From IMG/VR virus record IMGVR_UViG_3300030616_000083, positions 1-23,067 of that record: a stretch of DNA of 23,067 nucleotides; one strand, 5' to 3'. The notes below the pieces were generated by a model. The model had not been told where the DNA came from. It saw only the letters and a list, made by a program, of their open reading frames with translations, and made no database searches. Of the stretch, positions 13,675-21,756 are shown piece after piece. This DNA is from a virus. A program made the translations under genes and the position numbers. The first letter of the stretch is position 1; every line of letters begins with the position of its first letter.

Positions 13675-13991
13675 GTTATGAAAGTTTATTAAATAACAAT
13701 GTTTATTTAAGAACTAGATATTCCACTACAAATGAATTAGGTGAGCCTATATATACATATTCTTCATCTAGTACACCTACTAAATGTAGAATGGTTCCAA
13801 TAACAGTTAGTAACAGAATAGAAAATCCAGGATTATTTGATGATGTTAGATATACTTGTTACTCCCTTTCTTCATCTGGTATAACAACTGATAGTCAAGT
13901 TACATATCAAGGAAATTCATATAGTGTGAAGGAAAGTGAATTTGATTCTTCATTTCATCATAAAAAGTCTTTATTAAAATTAATAACATGA
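13671..13991 (+). CDS. Head closure (stopper) protein
   Basis: The protein has 106 residues. It is beta-rich: NNNVYLRTRYSTTNELGEP then IYTYSSSSTPTKCRMVPI, RYTCYSLSSSGITTDSQVTY, and a final SFHHKKSLLKLIT. The pattern of a short barrel beginning with a line like VYLRTRYST and carrying a QVTYQGNSYSV strand is usual for head-tail joining/stopper proteins, which close the portal channel after packaging. The order adaptor, nuclease, stopper, gp10-like, terminator matches many tailed viruses. It overlaps the genes on both sides by 4 bases. Confidence 0.65.
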   Translation: MSYESLLNNNVYLRTRYSTTNELGEPIYTYSSSSTPTKCRMVPITVSNRIENPGLFDDVRYTCYSLSSSGITTDSQVTYQGNSYSVKESEFDSSFHHKKSLLKLIT

Positions 13992-14509
13992 AATCAATTA
14001 AGGTTAAAGGAGAGAAATTAGTTAAATCTAATATTAATAAAATACAAAATTCTATAAATAATTCAATAATAAATTCTCTAAAGTTTGGGGGAGCAGTTTT
14101 AAGAGATAAAGCAATTAGTAATCTAATAGATACTTCTAAGAATTATGGATTATCAAAGGATAGTGAATCTATAATTGATAAAGATAGGAATTGGTTAATA
14201 GTAGAGGAAAGTAGAGATACAATTAAGGTTGAATGTAATTCAGAGCATGCTGCAGTAGTTGAATTTGGTGGAGAAAATACAGGCACCACATTAATAAAAA
14301 TGAAACAGGGTCCTGGTTATCCAATTGGTAAACAACAATTAGGTTCAGCTATGATAGGAACCAAATACCCTTTTAAAGGAAGACCTGTCATAAGTAAAAA
14401 GTTTTTAATCCAACAACCTAAAGCTTATTTTAGAAATGCAATAGATTCTCCTTACGTAAGGGAAAGTATTAAAAATAAAATTAAAACCAATATAAGGAGT
14501 GTACTATGA
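13988..14509 (+). CDS. HK97 gp10-like tail completion protein
   Basis: The protein has 173 residues. The recognisable core is the SEHAAVVEFGGENTG motif (about 90-105) and the late QPKAYFRNAIDSPYVRESIK segment, both typical of the gp10-like minor tail family. An insertion of about 40 residues between them (IKMKQGPGYPIGKQQLG region) is rich in Gly and Lys. The N-terminal helical part (KLVKSNINKIQNSINNSI) starts the usual N-terminal helix. These proteins join the tail tube top to the head. A 4-base overlap with each neighbour indicates coupling. Confidence 0.75.
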   Translation: MKSIKVKGEKLVKSNINKIQNSINNSIINSLKFGGAVLRDKAISNLIDTSKNYGLSKDSESIIDKDRNWLIVEESRDTIKVECNSEHAAVVEFGGENTGTTLIKMKQGPGYPIGKQQLGSAMIGTKYPFKGRPVISKKFLIQQPKAYFRNAIDSPYVRESIKNKIKTNIRSVL

Positions 14510-14904
14510 GTTTAAATTTCATAAAACAAGTTAGAGGTTATTTAATTAGCTCTTCCTATATAACTGCTATAGTACCATCAACAGATATAAGAGTAGGTTG
14601 GATAAAAAGTGCTGATAGCTTTCCTTGTATAACAATTAATCAAGTAACCGGTTCGGATGTTGGGTATTTGGGATACAACACATCAACAGCTGGTTCAAAA
14701 CTTAGAAAGGAAGAAACTTCTGTTCAATTAGATATATTCTCTCAAACTAGTAGATTGCAAACAATACAAATTGCAGATTTAATAGTTCCTTTAATGATTT
14801 CAGGTGGTTGTAGAAAAGAAAGTGACATAGATGATTATATAAGTGAATTTAACACTTATAGAAAAATACAAACATATACTTGTATAAGACATTTTGATGA
14901 TTAA
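14506..14904 (+). CDS. Tail terminator protein
   Basis: The protein has 132 residues with AAGGAG in front of the ATG. The opening MSLNFIKQVRGYLISSSYIT, a strand SFPCITINQVTG, then TSVQLDIFSQTS and a helix LQTIQIADLIVPLMI match tail terminator/DUF3168-type proteins, which form a hexameric ring that caps the tube and docks to the head. Position between the gp10-like gene and the tail-tube genes is the standard one. The operon ends here: a 58-nt gap with ATGT repeats follows. Confidence 0.7.
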   Translation: MSLNFIKQVRGYLISSSYITAIVPSTDIRVGWIKSADSFPCITINQVTGSDVGYLGYNTSTAGSKLRKEETSVQLDIFSQTSRLQTIQIADLIVPLMISGGCRKESDIDDYISEFNTYRKIQTYTCIRHFDD

Positions 14905-14927
14905 TGTATTATTTTGATGTTAGTAAA

Positions 14928-14950
14928 ATGTATTTATTATGTTATAAAGA
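14928..14950 (+). promoter_or_regulatory. ATGT promoter-like motif before the tube genes
   Basis: ATGT at 14928 and 14939 (11-nt period), then TATAAAGA. Further ATGT copies lie at 14904 and 14917. The last is 24 nt before the ATG at 14963. Confidence 0.5.
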
Positions 14951-14962
14951 TAGGAAAATATT

Positions 14963-15442
14963 ATGGCAGGAACAGTAACAGGAGAAGATGCAAAAGTATT
15001 AATTACAGTTCATGGTGCTGGAGCAGCTCCATCATTTTCATATAATCATTCATATTGGGGTATAGGAGATTTTTCTTTAACAGTTGATAGAGGAACAATA
15101 GAGCAGAATTTAGTTGGAGAAGATGGTAATTATTTCGATCAAGGAGCATTATCCTTAGATGGTTCATTAACAGCAATAAAATTTGGTGCTTCTGGAATGT
15201 CTCAAATGCTAAACAATATCATTGAAGCTTCAGATTCTTATCAATATCTAGCTATATCAGGTACTGTTTGCTCTACCGATGCAACTTTGAATCATATTTC
15301 TTGGTATCTAACATCTTGTCAAGTTACAGGTTATGATATATCAATTGGAGATGCGGATACTATAACCGAAGCGAGCATTGACTTTACAGTTATAAACCCA
15401 TTTAAAGTTTCCTATGCTGGTGGATGTATAAAGGATGCGTGA
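14963..15442 (+). CDS. Tail-tube-like protein A1
   Basis: The protein has 159 residues. It is beta-rich: MAGTVTGEDAKVLITVHG, WGIGDFSLTVDRGT, NLVGEDGNYFDQGALSLDGS, ISWYLTSCQVTGYDISIGDA then DTITEASIDFTVINP. These Gly/Asp-punctuated strands and the final TEASIDFTV strand resemble major tail tube proteins of long flexible tails. It is the first of four tandem relatives and closest to the gene at 15913. It follows the tail terminator, where a tube gene is expected. Confidence 0.65.
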   Translation: MAGTVTGEDAKVLITVHGAGAAPSFSYNHSYWGIGDFSLTVDRGTIEQNLVGEDGNYFDQGALSLDGSLTAIKFGASGMSQMLNNIIEASDSYQYLAISGTVCSTDATLNHISWYLTSCQVTGYDISIGDADTITEASIDFTVINPFKVSYAGGCIKDA

Positions 15443-15447
15443 TATAA

Positions 15448-15912
15448 ATGGCAGTTAATCCTACAGTATATACTGGTGAAGATGCAACTCTCAATATTAA
15501 AACAGGTGGATCCTTTAGAGGTCATTCAACTTTAGCTATATCAGATTTTTCACTAACTATTTCTAGAGATGTAGCTGAACAAGAATTGGTTGGAGAAGCT
15601 GGAAATTATTTTCTAGCAGGTTCAATGTCAGCAGATGGATCTTTAGGTGCATGTAAGTTACATAGTACCGCAGTTGGTTATTTGTTATCAGATATGATTG
15701 CTGGTAATACAGTACAAATATCAGGTATGTGTGGTCCTAATAGTTTACACTTTTTCCTTCATAGTTGTCAGATAACTGGATTTGATTTTTCAATTGGTCC
15801 AGCTGATGAAATTACTGAAGGTACCATTGATTACACATTGTTATATCCTTATAGATTATCTACCAACAGTAAAGAATTAGGTGGATATACCTATCTAAGA
15901 GAGGTGTGGTAA
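15448..15912 (+). CDS. Tail-tube-like protein B1
   Basis: The protein has 154 residues. It shares the fold pattern of A1 (AISDFSLTISRDVAEQELVG, then EAGNYFLAGSMSADGSL, and GFDFSIGPADEITEGTID), but is most similar to the gene at 16411, with which it shares YTGEDATL, AEQEL, SLHF and ITGFDFS. The stop is followed immediately by the next ATG. GCGTGATATAA before the ATG is the ribosome site. A heteromeric tube, a tube plus a minor tube protein, or a chaperone-specific partner are the possible roles. Confidence 0.6.
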   Translation: MAVNPTVYTGEDATLNIKTGGSFRGHSTLAISDFSLTISRDVAEQELVGEAGNYFLAGSMSADGSLGACKLHSTAVGYLLSDMIAGNTVQISGMCGPNSLHFFLHSCQITGFDFSIGPADEITEGTIDYTLLYPYRLSTNSKELGGYTYLREVW

Positions 15913-16404
15913 ATGGCAGGAACAGTAACAGGTAAAAATGCATCATTAAGATTTGCTATACATTCAGGTGGTGCAACAGCTGCAAATATATGGTCAACTA
16001 GTTACACTCATTCAACTTGGGGTATAGGAGATTTCTCTCTTACATTCGATAAAGGTGTAAATGAGAGTAATCTTATAGGAGAAAGAGGAAATTATTCTAA
16101 AGCTGGTTCTTTAACAATAGATGGTTCTTTAACCGCTGTTAAATTTGGAGCATCAGGAAATAGAATATTTCTAGATAATTTAGTACCTCCTTTAGGAGAT
16201 GCAAATTACGACTATTTAGCAATATCAGGAGCAGTTTCTACAGATACAGATGCAACTTATCTTAGATGGTGTTTACATTCATGTCAAGTAACTGGATATG
16301 ATGTAAGTCTAGGTGATGCTAATACTATAACTGAAGCTAGCATTGATTTTACTGTAATGAATCCAGATTCTATAAGTTATTCAGATCCTGTAATTAAGGG
16401 GTGA
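15913..16404 (+). CDS. Tail-tube-like protein A2
   Basis: The protein has 163 residues and is a duplicate of A1: both genes begin with the identical 20 bases ATGGCAGGAACAGTAACAGG, and both have WGIGDFSLT, LTAxKFGASG, YLAISG, SCQVTGYD and TITEASIDFTV. It differs from A1 mainly in a longer N-terminal loop (ATAANIWSTSYTHS) and a loop before DYLAISG. GAGGTGTGG before the ATG is the ribosome site. Retention of all landmarks suggests it is functional. Confidence 0.6.
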   Translation: MAGTVTGKNASLRFAIHSGGATAANIWSTSYTHSTWGIGDFSLTFDKGVNESNLIGERGNYSKAGSLTIDGSLTAVKFGASGNRIFLDNLVPPLGDANYDYLAISGAVSTDTDATYLRWCLHSCQVTGYDVSLGDANTITEASIDFTVMNPDSISYSDPVIKG

Positions 16405-16410
16405 TAAAAT

Positions 16411-16857
16411 ATGGCACAAAGTCCAACAATTTATACTGGTGAAGATGCAACTCTTTGTATAAGTGGATTAACACATTCTGTGTTAGCAATCTCAGATTTT
16501 TCACTAACATTGAGTAAAGGTACTGCTGAGCAAGAATTATTAGGATCTACTGGTAATTATCAAATAGCTGGTTCTTTATCTTGTGAAGGTTCTTTAACAT
16601 CTTGTAAGCTTCATAATACTGCTTTAGGAAAATTAATAGCAAATCTGATGGGCAGTGATGAAGTAGAGATATCAGGATCTTGTGGATCAAATAGTTTACA
16701 CTTTGATTTAGATAAGTGTATAATTACTGGATTTGATTTCAGTCTTGGTACAGCTGGAGATATAACTGAAGGAACAGTTGATTTTACTCACTTAGAACCT
16801 TACAATATATCAGTACAAAGAACTGGTTTGGGATACACCCGATTGATAGATAACTAA
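16411..16857 (+). CDS. Tail-tube-like protein B2
   Basis: The protein has 148 residues and is a duplicate of B1: YTGEDATL, LAISDFSLTLSKGTAEQELL, SLSCEGSLTSCKLHNTALG, CGSNSLHFDLDKCIITGFDF, DITEGTVDFTHLEPY. It lacks the short insertion that B1 has after DATL. Together the four genes form A-B-A-B, which implies an A/B duplication followed by duplication of the pair. GGGGTGATAAA precedes the ATG. Confidence 0.6.
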   Translation: MAQSPTIYTGEDATLCISGLTHSVLAISDFSLTLSKGTAEQELLGSTGNYQIAGSLSCEGSLTSCKLHNTALGKLIANLMGSDEVEISGSCGSNSLHFDLDKCIITGFDFSLGTAGDITEGTVDFTHLEPYNISVQRTGLGYTRLIDN

Positions 16858-16862
16858 TCTTA

Positions 16863-16882
16863 ATGTACAAATGTTAATAATT
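16863..16882 (+). promoter_or_regulatory. Bipartite ATGT promoter-like motif
   Basis: ATGT at 16863 and 16871 (8-nt period), then TAATAATTT. The second is 33 nt before the ATG at 16904, longer than usual because an ATGGAGG ribosome site is added. Confidence 0.45.
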
Positions 16883-16903
16883 TCACTTTAATGGAGGTTC
16901 TTA

Positions 16904-17380
16904 ATGGCTGAAGAAAAAAATAAATCACCAAAAGATTTTGATGAGCTCAAACAGAAAATAAATAAGAAAAAAACTACTGATATACAAGAAGTAGTACTAC
17001 AAATAGCAACTAGAGATAAACTAGAAAGGGACTACCAAGAAGATATTATAGAAGTTATATTCTATTCTTCTCCAGAAACTAAGAGAAAAATTCAAGCTAA
17101 ACGCCCAACTCAATCTGAGATGATGACTATAATGAGATTATCTGCAGAAGCTTCTATATATGAAGGAAGAGTCGATGATAAATCTCTAAGAAAAATGGTT
17201 GACATCTACGATAAGTTGCCTGAGTTAGCTGAATCCTTATCAGTTGATAAAAATCTTGATAAAGATTTCTGGAAAGATTCAGTGTCTTTTACAACTCTAC
17301 AAAATTTCATTACTGAGCTTATCAAAGAAACTCAAAGAGGAACTGGTATACCGGAAGAAGATATAGACAAATTTCGTTAA
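16904..17380 (+). CDS. Tail assembly chaperone (gpG-like)
   Basis: The protein has 158 residues, mostly helical and charged: PKDFDELKQKINKKKTTDI, VVLQIATRDKLERDYQEDII, RPTQSEMMTIMRLSAEASI, then DKSLRKMVDIYDKLPELAES and FTTLQNFITELIKETQRGTG. Location right after the tube genes, and an open +1-frame continuation at its end, mark it as the gpG-type chaperone that holds the tape measure while the tube assembles. GGAGG lies 8 nt before the ATG. The TTT CGT TAA end is the frameshift window. Confidence 0.75.
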   Translation: MAEEKNKSPKDFDELKQKINKKKTTDIQEVVLQIATRDKLERDYQEDIIEVIFYSSPETKRKIQAKRPTQSEMMTIMRLSAEASIYEGRVDDKSLRKMVDIYDKLPELAESLSVDKNLDKDFWKDSVSFTTLQNFITELIKETQRGTGIPEEDIDKFR

Positions 17381-17579
17381 ATCCGGGTTAGGCCAGCTTG
17401 AGGCTAAAGTCTGTGAATTTCTTCATAAGACTCCAACTGAAATTGGAGAAATGAGAAGGAAAAGTCCACATGATATAGATTTCATAGAAAGATATCTAAT
17501 ACATGATGCTGAAACAAGATATAAAGCTATGAAAGAAGCTGAAAGAAAATCTAAAGCTAGTAAACCAAGAAGAAGGTAA
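17376..17579 (+). CDS. Frameshift extension of tail chaperone (gpGT-like)
   Basis: A 67-codon frame begins at GTT 17376 and ends at TAA 17577-17579, with no start codon before an internal Met 29 codons in. It is closed upstream by TAG at 17364-17366. Ribosomes must therefore enter from the upstream gene in the window 17367-17377, by a +1 (or -2) shift. The phrase AAA TTT CGT TAA allows tRNA-Phe to slip from TTT to TTC, with a rare Arg codon and a stop behind it. The extension (SGLGQLEAKVCEFLHKTPTE, then a basic tail) is T-like and would give a fusion of about 224 residues, the usual two-product tail chaperone arrangement. Confidence 0.75.
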   Translation, partial: VKSGLGQLEAKVCEFLHKTPTEIGEMRRKSPHDIDFIERYLIHDAETRYKAMKEAERKSKASKPRRR

Positions 17580-17585
17580 TTCTAT

Positions 17586-17611
17586 ATGTATGTAATAAAT
17601 GTTAATATATA
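17586..17611 (+). promoter_or_regulatory. ATGT promoter-like motif
   Basis: ATGT at 17586, 17590 and 17599, then TAATATATAGAG. The last is 23 nt before the TTG start at 17622. Confidence 0.5.
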
Positions 17612-17621
17612 GAGTGATAAT

Positions 17622-18302
17622 TTGACTGCTACAGTACATGTAGAACAAATTTCAGGAACATTTCCAGGAACATACAAATGGAAAGATAATTCTGGTACAG
17701 AAAAATCTGGAACCAGATATCAAACTTCAGATCAATGGGATGGTAGCCTCACTACATATCCTATACCTATACCAACAGTAGATCAAGGTGCTAGTGGATC
17801 TTATTGGACAACTCATTGTCTAAATATAACAGTTGCACCATCAACTTATATAAAAAATCTTAGATACTATCAAACTTGGACTACATCTCCAAGAGCTGAT
17901 TGGACTCTAGGAAGCTCAAATACAAGAACTCCGGGCTTATATATAGGAATATCTTCTAATAGTATAGCTGATGCTAGAATACTAACTCAAGGTTTTCATT
18001 CTGGTTCTTATGTACAAGCTACAGGAACAGAAGGAACTTGTGGCACTTTAATTTCAGCTGCAACTACAGGTTATGGATTTTATTCAGGAACTTCAGCTGG
18101 ACAACCTAGAGCGTCAGGTGGTATGATTCCAATAGACAATTTTTCTGATGTATCAACTTCATTTATGGTTCAATCAGGACAAGTTGTTGGAGCATCAACT
18201 GGTAGAAGTTATTGTATAGCTACACAAGTTATAGTTGGTTCAGGGGCTACCCAAGGAGAGAAAGCTGATAAGACAGCGACGTTTGTTTATTCGGAAGTCT
18301 AA
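17622..18302 (+). CDS. Probable surface or tail structural protein
   Basis: The protein has 226 residues. Start codon is TTG, chosen because AGAGTGATAAT lies just in front, as before the gene at 10522. It is dominated by Ser, Thr, Gly and Tyr with few charges (YQTSDQWDGSLTTYPI, LGSSNTRTPGLYIGISSNS, TGYGFYSGTSAGQP), typical of beta-sandwich virion proteins. The C-terminal GSGATQGEKADKTATFVYSE is a final strand. It occupies the place where a tape-measure protein is usual but is too short and of the wrong composition. No family is recognised. Confidence 0.6.
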   Translation: MTATVHVEQISGTFPGTYKWKDNSGTEKSGTRYQTSDQWDGSLTTYPIPIPTVDQGASGSYWTTHCLNITVAPSTYIKNLRYYQTWTTSPRADWTLGSSNTRTPGLYIGISSNSIADARILTQGFHSGSYVQATGTEGTCGTLISAATTGYGFYSGTSAGQPRASGGMIPIDNFSDVSTSFMVQSGQVVGASTGRSYCIATQVIVGSGATQGEKADKTATFVYSEV

Positions 18303-18305
18303 TTA

Positions 18306-18330
18306 ATGTTTTAATGTGTTTATTCTTTAA
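18306..18330 (+). promoter_or_regulatory. Bipartite ATGT promoter-like motif
   Basis: ATGT at 18306 and 18314 (8-nt period), then GTTTATTCTTTAA. It lies 61 nt before the ATG at 18375, further than at other sites. Confidence 0.35.
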
Positions 18331-18374
18331 ATCACCAATAAAATGGAAAGGAGGAAGGAATACAATCCGCTACA

Positions 18375-18995
18375 ATGCAAAGACCTTTAGTATATCAATG
18401 GATTGCAAGATATGAAAATGGAACAGGTTGGTCACAATTTGATCCTAAAACATACACAGAAAATCCATTCAGTATAATAGAACAAGATAAATTAAAGAAA
18501 TTTGGTTTATATCCCTTAACTAGAGAATTAGAAGAGGGTTTAAGGAAGAATAATATAGAAACTAGAGCGATTCCATTTCTTCCAAAATATGAAATTAATA
18601 TAGATAAAAATAAAAGGCTTATATATTACAGGGATGTATTTATAAGTCATGAGAATTATCATCTATGTAAAAATTGTAATAAAGAATATTTCTATGGAAA
18701 AAATTCTCCAAAGTTGGAGAATACCAAATATTCATCTCCCATATGTCCAAATTGTGGATCACACGATTTATTTGTGTGTAAAAATTGTAAAAAAGAATTT
18801 AAAAGATTTGAAGATGCAAAGTTTCAGATGTGTGACTGTGGTGCACATCTTAATAGAATAAGAATAACATCTGGACAATATTCTAGAGAAAGGAGATGGA
18901 TAGAATATTATTTAGGTTATCAAACAATAGTTAAAGGAGCTAATACAAAGTTCCTTCTAAAAATAGATGAAAGAGGAGATTCAATAATAATTTGA
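18375..18995 (+). CDS. Double zinc-ribbon protein
   Basis: The protein has 206 residues. Residues 1-90 (VYQWIARYENGTGWSQFD, then FGLYPLTRELEEGL and PFLPKYEINI) form a beta/alpha region. Then come two zinc ribbons: CKNC (98-101) with CPNC (124-127), and CKNC (135-138) with CDC (153-155). The last part is basic (YSRERRWIEYYLGYQTI). Related proteins occur in other tailed viruses without known function; nucleic-acid or protein contact through the ribbons is likely. AAAGGAGGAAGG lies unusually far (about 16-20 nt) from the ATG; an ATA codon at 18360 in frame sits closer to it and would add five residues. Confidence 0.65.
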   Translation: MQRPLVYQWIARYENGTGWSQFDPKTYTENPFSIIEQDKLKKFGLYPLTRELEEGLRKNNIETRAIPFLPKYEINIDKNKRLIYYRDVFISHENYHLCKNCNKEYFYGKNSPKLENTKYSSPICPNCGSHDLFVCKNCKKEFKRFEDAKFQMCDCGAHLNRIRITSGQYSRERRWIEYYLGYQTIVKGANTKFLLKIDERGDSIII

Positions 18996-19122
18996 GTGAA
19001 TTATATATAATATAATTCCAAAGCATATATCTTTTTATCATTTCAGTTTCGCTTGGGATTAATTATTTATATTTCTATGTTTTTTGTTTAGTATTAAATA
19101 TATTAAATTATAAAAGGATATA
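18996..19122 (+). terminator. AT-only hairpin after the zinc-ribbon gene
   Basis: GAATTATAT and ATATAATTC form a perfect 9-bp stem with a 3-nt loop at 18998-19018, right after the stop codon. A T5 run follows at 19032-19036. This could end transcription. The rest of the 127-nt gap holds a T-rich stretch with one ATGT at 19077 and no gene. Confidence 0.35.
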
Positions 19123-20928
19123 ATGGCTTTTAATGACAATAAAAATATAGGAGACATAATCAATTCTTCAGATTGGAATGATTTTGTTGACTATACCGAA
19201 CTTATTAGCGGAAGCCATTACGGTCACTCTTCAAATAAAGATGTACATTTTCCATCATCCCAATTAGAAAATTGGTTTAACTCTCTATATGCTCCATCTG
19301 GAGTATCAGATTTAGAATATGCATCAGGTTTAAAACTAGGAACCCCATCTGATTTAGATTGGACTGATGGAGCTAATGCTTGGACAGATGAGACTAATAT
19401 AACAGATGCTATTGATGATTTAAATGAAATGATGGGAGAACTAGCACCATCAGATGCATCTCCATTAGGTGGTTCTCTTCCAGATAATATAACACTTCAT
19501 TCTGGAAAATTAGCTAGTGGAGCCAATTTAACATACAAATCTGGAGATGGTCCTACAGCTTCAGTATCCTATATAACAGATGATTCTTCTATAACATTAG
19601 GTACATTATCTTTTAATAAAGCCGACGAGGGTACTCTTAATTGTTATATTAATGGAACACAAAGTGGATCTGTAAATCTTGCTAATGCATTCAATGAAGA
19701 CTATCGTAACTCATCTCAAATATATACTCCTTCGACAAACTTAAGATTAACAGTCACAAATGTAGGAAAATACAACAACTTTAGAAAATGGCAGATAGGT
19801 AGTGGACAAATATCAGTTACTACTAACACTCATCTAGTTAATGGCTATAATTGGTTATATATGTCTCATGAAGGAATATCTACTCCAGTATCATCTAATA
19901 ATTATGAATGTTGGTACGATTCCGATGCTGTAACTTCAGTATCCTTAATAGGAACTCCAAAAATCTCAGAGAATACTGCTAAAATAAAATATCTTAGTGG
20001 TATTAAACATTATTATTATGGTTCAACTTTCGATGTTACTTGTTCTTCTCAACATTGTTTTAGAAGTGCATATCGTACTGATTCCAGATTATTTAGAATA
20101 CAGTCTATGACTGGTCATTCAGCTGAAAATATCTCAATAGGAGATGGAAGTCTATCAGGATTTTCATCTTATCCAGTAACTGGAGAGACTGCAACTATGA
20201 CTAACAAAACTATTACATTAGGTAGTTATTCAGCACGTTCAACAGATGCTCGTGCTACTTGTGTAGCTTATAATGCTTATGATGATGGTTCAGCTCAAAC
20301 TGCATCAGAGGGAAGATTGGTAGATACTTATAGAAGTGGTTCTGCAGGAACATCTGAAGATACTGACGAATATTTTGATGATGAGTGGTATAGATTACCT
20401 GGTGGAACATACGACTCTGTACCAAATCCTATAACTAACACTTGGGATTCAACAGTAGTTATATCTGATGGTTCTGGACAAGTTTATAATGGAAGGTTAT
20501 ATTATCCTTCAATAGATTTTACTTCTGGATATCTACCATCTCAAGACGGTTCAGCTGATTTTTCTGGATATTCCAATAATGCAGTTTATTATAGAGCATT
20601 TTATGATTCAGGAACTCCTCACACTAATGGACAGTTACAATTAGGTAACTTATCAGATTCTGATGTAGATCCAGTTGGTACAGGAGATGTAAATGTAGAA
20701 ATAAAACTTCCAACTCAAACAGGTTGGTTGGATTTAGGAACAGATTATGATAGTGGTTCCTTTACAGGTTCAGATGGTGATGGATGCCAGACATCTCAAT
20801 CAGGTGATGATTGGAGTTGGACATCTGGAGTATATTCAACTGCAAACTCTGGATATATGATTATTGTTAGAGTTACCATCCGTAATAGCTCTAAAAATTT
20901 AACTCAAATAAGGGAGCTTGGATGGTAA
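19123..20928 (+). CDS. Large fibre-like virion protein
   Basis: The protein has 601 residues. The N-terminus (NIGDIINSSDWNDFVDYTEL, GHSSNKDVHFPSSQLENWF) resembles attachment domains that dock fibres to the tail or baseplate. The remainder is a long Ser/Thr/Gly/Asp/Tyr-rich beta region (for example GSLSGFSSYPVTGETATM, SGYLPSQDGSADFSGYSN) ending in a compact strand with VRVTIRNSSKNLTQIRE. Such composition is typical of receptor-binding or carbohydrate-contacting fibres. AAAGGATATA before the ATG is a modest ribosome site. The next gene starts just 1 nt after its stop codon. Confidence 0.6.
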   Translation: MAFNDNKNIGDIINSSDWNDFVDYTELISGSHYGHSSNKDVHFPSSQLENWFNSLYAPSGVSDLEYASGLKLGTPSDLDWTDGANAWTDETNITDAIDDLNEMMGELAPSDASPLGGSLPDNITLHSGKLASGANLTYKSGDGPTASVSYITDDSSITLGTLSFNKADEGTLNCYINGTQSGSVNLANAFNEDYRNSSQIYTPSTNLRLTVTNVGKYNNFRKWQIGSGQISVTTNTHLVNGYNWLYMSHEGISTPVSSNNYECWYDSDAVTSVSLIGTPKISENTAKIKYLSGIKHYYYGSTFDVTCSSQHCFRSAYRTDSRLFRIQSMTGHSAENISIGDGSLSGFSSYPVTGETATMTNKTITLGSYSARSTDARATCVAYNAYDDGSAQTASEGRLVDTYRSGSAGTSEDTDEYFDDEWYRLPGGTYDSVPNPITNTWDSTVVISDGSGQVYNGRLYYPSIDFTSGYLPSQDGSADFSGYSNNAVYYRAFYDSGTPHTNGQLQLGNLSDSDVDPVGTGDVNVEIKLPTQTGWLDLGTDYDSGSFTGSDGDGCQTSQSGDDWSWTSGVYSTANSGYMIIVRVTIRNSSKNLTQIRELGW

Positions 20929-20929
20929 T

Positions 20930-21730
20930 ATGACTTTAACTGATAGTGACAAAGTAGACAGACTCTTTAAAGGAAGTCAAGGACGTAAAATGACTTCCAC
21001 AAACAAAGCTTATTACGAAGAGGGTGCTGGAGATTTAGATATACAACTCGGTGAAGAAATATGGATAGATGATATAGACTCAAATCCAGCAACTGCAATA
21101 GCTAATGGTACAGTTTGGATGCAATCCGGTTGGATGCATGAAGATGCAACTGTAGCTAGTCAGAAAGCTTGGTTTGCTAGTGGATCTAACATAGGTTATT
21201 GGACTAGATGGATACCTCCAAAGTGTGGACAAGAATATACTATAAAAATATATCAGAGTGGTTCAGGTGATGGTAATTTAGGAAATAAATTATCTGATGC
21301 AGATATGGGTACATTAGGTGCTGTATTTGATTATCAAGCTGGCATCTTTTGGATGAATACAAGTCCTACTTCATATACTCAACCATTTTATATATCAGGT
21401 TATATATACTCTGGTAATCTAGCTAAAAAGTCTGACTTAGATAAATTATATCAAGAGTCAGGAACAGCTGGTACAGATGTTGCTTGGTCAGGTGCATCCG
21501 ATTTTTATGGGTTTTCTTCCAATACTGCTGTAGTTAAGAACGGTTACGCTACAGTATCCGATGGAAGTACAATCGCTCATGGTTTATCAAACACTCCAAA
21601 ATATGCAAATATATCACCAAGTGGTTTTAGTGTTAATTTTGGAGCTACATGTAGTGTTGATGATACTAATATAACTGTATATCTTACTGCTCCCGGCAGT
21701 AGAAATGTATTTTGGACTGCAAGTTTGTAG
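20930..21730 (+). CDS. Fibre-like protein with shared C-terminal domain (1)
   Basis: The protein has 266 residues from ATG 20930; a TTG at 20918 is in frame but less likely. Residues 1-180 are a beta-rich body (GDLDIQLGEEIWIDDIDSN, WFASGSNIGYWTRWIPPK, YTIKIYQSGSGDG). A C-terminal domain from about 205 (GYATVSDGSTIAHGLSNTPK to the end, NITVYLTAPGSRNVFW) recurs in the next gene. This kind of module, DGxTIxHGL then TNITV then GSRxVxW, is common at fibre tips of tailed viruses. It likely caps a trimeric fibre or binds host surface molecules. Confidence 0.6.
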   Translation: MTLTDSDKVDRLFKGSQGRKMTSTNKAYYEEGAGDLDIQLGEEIWIDDIDSNPATAIANGTVWMQSGWMHEDATVASQKAWFASGSNIGYWTRWIPPKCGQEYTIKIYQSGSGDGNLGNKLSDADMGTLGAVFDYQAGIFWMNTSPTSYTQPFYISGYIYSGNLAKKSDLDKLYQESGTAGTDVAWSGASDFYGFSSNTAVVKNGYATVSDGSTIAHGLSNTPKYANISPSGFSVNFGATCSVDDTNITVYLTAPGSRNVFWTASL

Positions 21731-21756
21731 TCTTATGTGTATAATTAGGTAATAAT

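Noticed and set aside
17622-18302. Short tape-measure protein
   Set aside because: Composition is beta-rich Ser/Thr/Gly without helical or coiled-coil character, and 226 residues is too short.
18649-18861. 70-codon + strand frame inside the zinc-ribbon gene
   Set aside because: Out-of-frame shadow; the zinc ribbons of the main frame are clearly the coding reading.
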